A DNA stretch of 64,000 bases from JANLSE01 sp038214135. GTDB taxonomy: Bacteria > Chloroflexota > Chloroflexia > Chloroflexales > Roseiflexaceae. Position 1 is the first letter of the stretch, and each line of letters begins with the position of its first letter. Location of the stretch: contig JBBQSD010000001.1 of NCBI GenBank assembly GCA_038214135.1, positions 62,001-126,000 of the forward strand, given 5' to 3'. A program made the translations under genes and the position numbers. Shown here piece by piece: positions 60,468 to 64,000 of the stretch. The notes beneath the pieces are model-generated. The model was not told where the DNA came from and ran no database searches. It saw nothing but the letters and a program-made list of their open reading frames with translations.

Positions 60468-61238
60468 TCATTCCCAAGTATATGAAGGCACTTCGGGGAG
60501 CATCTGAAAGCCAGGGGTGGCGAAATAGTATCCCTGAAACAGTTGGATGCCAGCATCTCGCAGGAACACCAGTTCATCGCGCTTCTCGACACCTTCAGCA
60601 ATAACCGAGATGCCTAATTCTCGGCAGACATACAGAATTCCTCGCACAATTGCTTGGCGTACCCGATCTTGGTCGATATTTCGTATCAGGGCTATGTCGA
60701 GTTTAATGATATCGGGCTGAAATTCAGTGAGCAGATTCAATCCAGCATAGCCGGCCCCGAAATCGTCGATTGCCGTTTTGAATCCTTGGCGTTTATATTC
60801 ACGAATGATATCGCGCAGATGCGTGGGATCGGTGATTCGCTCGCCTTCGGTAATCTCAAAGATAATCCGCTCGTGTGGGAAGCTCAATCGTGCAGCAGCC
60901 CGAAGAGTCATGCGCAGACATGTCTCGGCGCGATAGACTGCATTTGGCATGAAGTTAATGCTGAGATTGGCTGACATATTGAGCTTGCTTGCCAGTTCGA
61001 TCGCTTTCAGACGGCATATTTGATCGAAGCGATAGCGATTCTGTGTATTCACTTGAGCGAGAGTCCCAGGTGCTGGCTGATTCTCTGGCCCACGAATCAG
61101 CGCTTCATAGGCATAAATGCTACGCGAGCTAACATCCACAATTGGCTGAAATGCCATGGTGAAATCGAAATTTAGGGCTGTGTTTATTGTACAGGCTGCA
61201 CAGGCAGGCAATTGGGAAGATGATAATGTAGCTGTCAT
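60468..61238 (-). CDS. EAL-domain cyclic di-GMP phosphodiesterase
   Basis: 256 residues, a stand-alone EAL domain. Catalytic residues appear complete: Glu45 in YEALIRG, Asn95 in LSINFMPN, Glu128 in FEITEGE, Asp158-Asp159 in IDDFGAGY, Lys179 in IIKLD, Glu215 in IAEGVE and Gln in FQGYYFA. It should therefore hydrolyse c-di-GMP to pGpG. The N-terminus carries a Cys-rich stretch (PACAACTIN) that could respond to redox or metal. It precedes the DICT-GAF gene on the same strand, which probably supplies sensory control. Confidence 0.9.
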   Translation of the reverse strand: MTATLSSSQLPACAACTINTALNFDFTMAFQPIVDVSSRSIYAYEALIRGPENQPAPGTLAQVNTQNRYRFDQICRLKAIELASKLNMSANLSINFMPNAVYRAETCLRMTLRAAARLSFPHERIIFEITEGERITDPTHLRDIIREYKRQGFKTAIDDFGAGYAGLNLLTEFQPDIIKLDIALIRNIDQDRVRQAIVRGILYVCRELGISVIAEGVEKRDELVFLRDAGIQLFQGYYFATPGFQMLPEVPSYTWE

Positions 61239-61436
61239 GCAAGGTCTTTCTGAAGGGTTCTATGGAACGACTCATCGGTATGTTATTAACCCCATATTAA
61301 TTGAACCGAAGCGTTCGTGCATATGATACGGCTCTGAAGCAACGTTTCTGAATCTTAGTATGTTAAAGCGTAGATGTTGTGCTCGTGTATACTAGCATCG
61401 ACGCGACTGCGTCCAAAGACAACAAGGAGGCTGTCG

Positions 61437-62525
61437 ATGCCGACACATGCTCGTGGTGTGATTGCCCGTGTTCCCGGTGCGCCTGTGCAGGTAGAGGAAT
61501 TTACTATCGATGATCCAGGGCCAAACGAGGTTCTGGTTCGTATCTTGGCCTCGGGTGTTTGCCATACCGATCTGGGGGTCAAGAGTGGTACATACGGAAC
61601 AGACGGGTTCCCATTTTTGCTGGGCCACGAGGGTGCCGGTGTGATTGAGGCCATCGGGCCGGGTGTGACGAACCACAAGGTTGGCGATCATGTCCTGCTG
61701 GCCTGGCGTGCGCCATGCGGCAACTGCCGCTTCTGTCGCGCCGGTAAGCCGAATTTCTGTGCCGCCAGCCTGAACGCTGAAAAGCGCATGCGCACATTGG
61801 ATGGCAAGCTCCTCAACCAAGTATTGGGAATTGGTACCTTCTGCACGCATACACTCGTTCACGCGAATCAGGCAATACCCTACGATGCCGCATTGCCCGC
61901 CCCACAAATGTCGCTGATTGGCTGTGGTGTGATGACAGGTGTTGGCGCAGCGCTGTATGCCGCCGATGTGCAGCCGGGTACGAGTGTAGCTGTGTTCGGC
62001 TGCGGTGGTGTTGGCGATAGTGTGATCAGTGGTGCCAAACTGGCTGGTGCAACAACGATTATTGCTGTCGATCTGGACCCACGCAAGCTCGAATGGGCCA
62101 AATCCTTTGGTGCAACCCATACTGTGAACCCAAAAGATGGCGATCCCGTTGCTCAGATCAAGGCGCTGACGGGTGGCAATGGCGTGAATTACTCATTTGA
62201 GGCGGTTGGAATTGCCCAGACCTGGGATCAGGCGTTATGGTGCCGTGATCTGGCTGGTACATGCATCATGATTGGCGTTCCTGGCCCTGGGCCGAAGCTG
62301 TCGCTCGATCTGCAACGGTTCTTCGATCTCGGTGGCAAAGTTGGTGTCTCCTGGTATGGCGATTGCCTGCCAACCCGCGATTTCCCCATGCTGGCAGCCT
62401 TGTATCAGCAGGGTCGATTGAATCTGGATGCGATTGTGACGCGCATTATCAAGCTGGAAGAGACCGAAGAAGCATTTGAGGCGATGAAGCGTGGCGAGAC
62501 GCTTCGTTCGGTGATTGTGTTATAG
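61437..62525 (+). CDS. zinc-dependent alcohol dehydrogenase, class III / mycothiol-dehydrogenase-like
   Basis: 362 residues from the ATG at 61437 with AAGGAGG at 61424-61430. The MDR fold shows the catalytic zinc site (Cys in GVCHTDLG, GHEGAGVIE), the structural zinc site C-x2-C-x2-C-x7-C in CGNCRFCRAGKPNFC, and the nucleotide motif VFGCGGVGDSVISGA with Asp in VDLDPRK, favouring NAD. Closest recognisable relatives are S-(hydroxymethyl)mycothiol dehydrogenase-type enzymes. Since mycothiol is not known from Chloroflexota, the substrate may be another alcohol, aldehyde or thiol adduct. Confidence 0.88.
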   Translation: MPTHARGVIARVPGAPVQVEEFTIDDPGPNEVLVRILASGVCHTDLGVKSGTYGTDGFPFLLGHEGAGVIEAIGPGVTNHKVGDHVLLAWRAPCGNCRFCRAGKPNFCAASLNAEKRMRTLDGKLLNQVLGIGTFCTHTLVHANQAIPYDAALPAPQMSLIGCGVMTGVGAALYAADVQPGTSVAVFGCGGVGDSVISGAKLAGATTIIAVDLDPRKLEWAKSFGATHTVNPKDGDPVAQIKALTGGNGVNYSFEAVGIAQTWDQALWCRDLAGTCIMIGVPGPGPKLSLDLQRFFDLGGKVGVSWYGDCLPTRDFPMLAALYQQGRLNLDAIVTRIIKLEETEEAFEAMKRGETLRSVIVL

Positions 62526-62645
62526 CTTTCAGAAGTCAGAAGTCAGAAGAGATATTCCGCTATTTATGCTGACTCCTAAATAATTGTGTTCTACCGATGA
62601 GCAGCAGGTGCATTCTGGATACTGACTCCTGACTTCTGAATACTA
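62526..62645. repeat. inverted TCAG heptamer arrays between ADH and peptidase genes
   Basis: CTTTCAGAAGTCAGAAGTCA (62527-62546) starts at the ADH stop. Reverse copies lie at about 62569 (CTGACTCCTAAATAA) and 62620-62643 (ACTGACTCCTGACTTCTGAA). The last ends 7 bp before the ribosome site of the peptidase gene. Confidence 0.8.
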
Positions 62646-62659
62646 ATCTAGGAGATGAT

Positions 62660-63700
62660 GTGTTCGCGTTGATCAAAGAGTTGACCGAGCTCGATGGCCC
62701 GGTTGGCCAGGAAGCAGCTGTACTCGACCATATCGAGCAGATCTGGCATGCAGCGGGCGCACAAACAGAACGAAGCAAGATCGGCAATGTGATTGCGCGG
62801 GCAGGCGGGCAGGGCCTACGGCTGTTACTAATTGCTCATGCCGATGAGCTGTGTTATCTGGTTCGTTCGATTGATCCAGCAGGCTTTTTATGGTTGGCCA
62901 ATGGCCAGGGATGGGAACGGACGACCAGCCTGCGCAACTGGTTCACGGTCGGCCAGCGTGTCAAGGTGCTAGCAAGTTCTGGCACAATCCCCGGCGTTCT
63001 GGCTGCTGCGACAGGCCATGTTGCGACGCTGATATTGGCCGAGCCAGGCAATTTCACATGGAACGATTTTTGGGTTGATACAGGGCTGAGCGCCGAAGAG
63101 CTGCGCGCACGGGGTGTCACTCCCGGTACGCGAGTGATCTGGGATGCCCCAACAACCCAGTTCGGGCCACATGTGGTTGGTAAGGCACTTGATGACCGCG
63201 TGCCACTAGCGGTGATCACCGAAGTGCTGCGGCGGGTTCCGCTTGCCGAGCGCGGCTATGATCTAACACTGGTGGCCAGTGTTCAGGAGGAAATTGGCCT
63301 GATTGGCGCGTTTGCCCTGGCGGCACACGAAGGCTTTGATGCGGCAATCGTTGTCGAAATTGGCCTGGCTGGCGATATTCCAACCGTTGGGCTACAGGCG
63401 ATACCGCTCAAGCTCGGCGCTGGCCCGGTGCTTGTGCATAAGGATGGGCTGGTTCATTACGACCATCGCTTGACGATGGCTCTACAGCAAGTTGCAGCTA
63501 CGCACGCTATTCCAATCCAGAATGCGGTGTTTGGTTCATTCGGCAGCGATGGCGCGGCACTGATGAAAGCTGATATTCCGGCGGCAATGGTGGCTTTTGC
63601 CGCACGCTATACCCACAGCCCGTTTGAAACAGGCCACCTCGGCGATATTGAAGCCTTGGTGACATGGCTGTGCGCGTTTGTTCGCGAGGGCGGGCGCTGA
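62660..63700 (+). CDS. M42-family metallo-aminopeptidase
   Basis: 346 residues from the GTG at 62660 with GGAG 5 bases before. The co-catalytic metal set is visible: His60 and Asp62 in IAHADEL, Asp179 in KALDDR, catalytic Glu pair in VQEEIGLIG (210-211), Glu of VVEIGLAGDIP where many members have Asp, and the last His in THSPFETGH. M42 enzymes are large tetrahedral aminopeptidases or deblocking peptidases; older annotations call them endoglucanases. Acts on cytoplasmic peptides. Confidence 0.9.
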   Translation: MFALIKELTELDGPVGQEAAVLDHIEQIWHAAGAQTERSKIGNVIARAGGQGLRLLLIAHADELCYLVRSIDPAGFLWLANGQGWERTTSLRNWFTVGQRVKVLASSGTIPGVLAAATGHVATLILAEPGNFTWNDFWVDTGLSAEELRARGVTPGTRVIWDAPTTQFGPHVVGKALDDRVPLAVITEVLRRVPLAERGYDLTLVASVQEEIGLIGAFALAAHEGFDAAIVVEIGLAGDIPTVGLQAIPLKLGAGPVLVHKDGLVHYDHRLTMALQQVAATHAIPIQNAVFGSFGSDGAALMKADIPAAMVAFAARYTHSPFETGHLGDIEALVTWLCAFVREGGR

Positions 63701-63708
63701 AGACGAAT

Positions 63709-63863
63709 ATAGCCGATAACCAATAGCCCGATAGCCGATACACCAACTTCTGACTATGTTGTCTACCCAAAGTTCGTAGCAAAAATGAACATGTTGGGGC
63801 GGTTCGCGAACCGCCCCTTACGCAACTGCTATTGCATTCTGCTAGACGCTCCCGCGGAGCGTC
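63709..63863. repeat. CCGATAG heptamers and two palindromes
   Basis: GCCGATAACCAATAGCCCGA units (63714-63739) follow the peptidase stop. GGGGCGGTTCGCGAACCGCC with CC (63796-63817) is a perfect 22-bp palindrome. GACGCTCC-CGC-GGAGCGTC (63845-63863) is another hairpin. All lie between convergent genes. Confidence 0.85.
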
Positions 63864-63883
63864 TCTACCTGACTCCTACCGTG

Positions 63884-64000
63884 CTACTTCCCGACATGTC
63901 CACTACTCAAACGCCCAAGCGGAAATTGTTCGAGATCGATGGTGATGCCAGAGAACACGGCTGCTTCATCGGAGGCCAGGAAGGCAATTGCGCTGGCGAT
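63884..64000 (-). CDS. SDR-family oxidoreductase, C-terminal fragment (continues past window)
   Basis: Reading the minus strand from base 64000, the frame gives IASAIAFLASDEAAVFSGIT, then IDLEQFPLG and a TAG at 63884-63886. The pattern A-x-x-FLASD-x-A-x-x-x-G-x-x-I-x-x-D is the end of classical short-chain dehydrogenases. Only 38 codons are inside the window, so the active site is not visible. Substrate unknown. Confidence 0.7.
   Translation of the reverse strand: MASAIAFLASDEAAVFSGITIDLEQFPLGRLSSGHVGK

Noticed and set aside
34454..62525. PIG-L deacetylase, DUF3090 trio and mycothiol-dehydrogenase-like ADH as a mycothiol pathway
   Set aside because: The genes are far apart, the key ligase and transferase genes are absent and each family has many other members; no support for a thiol pathway here.
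15038..62645. Tandem short repeats as possible CRISPR arrays
   Set aside because: Units are 7 bp with no unique spacers of 25-45 bp between identical repeats, and there are no cas genes.

Overview
The window looks like chromosomal DNA of a Chloroflexota bacterium, probably class Chloroflexia. GC content seems to be in the mid to high fifties by eye. The reasons are the kind of genes present: a kinase-like / DUF3090 / phosphomutase trio, LppX-type lipoprotein, SARP/BTAD regulator, DUF1501/DUF1800 pair, Asp-box secreted proteins and GT-C membrane proteins. Intergenic spaces full of short modular repeats point the same way. This assignment is inference; there is no rRNA or phylogenetic marker here.

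Layout. 1-2226: 3' part of an Asp-box beta-propeller protein. 2321-6849 (minus): a DtxR/IdeR-type regulator, then a three-gene ECF transporter operon with 4-bp overlaps, preceded by a clear cobalamin riboswitch (6721-6849), so the transporter most likely imports vitamin B12 or a precursor. 6987-14161: LCP-family protein, GH13 amylase-like enzyme with a membrane STAS protein, and a Ser/Thr kinase with FHA domain. 14303-16669: LppX/LprG-like lipoprotein and a DHA2 MFS pump, matching the mycobacterial LprG-P55 lipid-export pair. 16792-19027 (minus): phosphatase, DUF3090 and SCO1664-like trio. 19203-22470 (minus): DUF1501 and DUF1800 proteins. 22726-29831: AhpD-like protein without its cysteines, GAF/PAS histidine kinase, dipeptide epimerase, esterase, and a many-pass membrane sensor fused to a BTAD transcription-factor output.

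29832-34303 is a decayed accessory island: fragments of a DUF6194 gene, a WYL regulator, a DDE transposase and a MalT-like regulator, with an apparently complete IS200/IS605 element (tnpA, tnpB, hairpin ends) between the last two. 34454-42640 holds a PIG-L deacetylase, an orphan molybdenum hydroxylase large subunit, a solute-binding lipoprotein, a GH29 fucosidase, a D-2-hydroxyacid dehydrogenase and an MBL-fold hydrolase. 43226-50411 is an envelope block: two secreted proteins behind a long leader, then two polytopic GT-C-like proteins. 50590-64000 has a CNNM/CorC protein, a CAT-anticodon tRNA, a Gfo/Idh/MocA oxidoreductase, a BMP-type nucleoside ABC importer (four genes), a DICT-GAF protein with an EAL phosphodiesterase, a Zn alcohol dehydrogenase, an M42 peptidase and the end of an SDR gene.

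The most unusual feature is the repeat population. Heptanucleotide arrays (units ending TCAG, or CCGATAG-like) usually sit just downstream of stop codons, reading in the sense of the gene they follow; some have invaded coding ends. A MITE-like element with 27-bp imperfect inverted ends lies at 11029-11181, and a GC-rich repeat has been absorbed in frame into the linker of an ABC ATPase (56023-56139). I see no CRISPR array, prophage or recognisable defence system.
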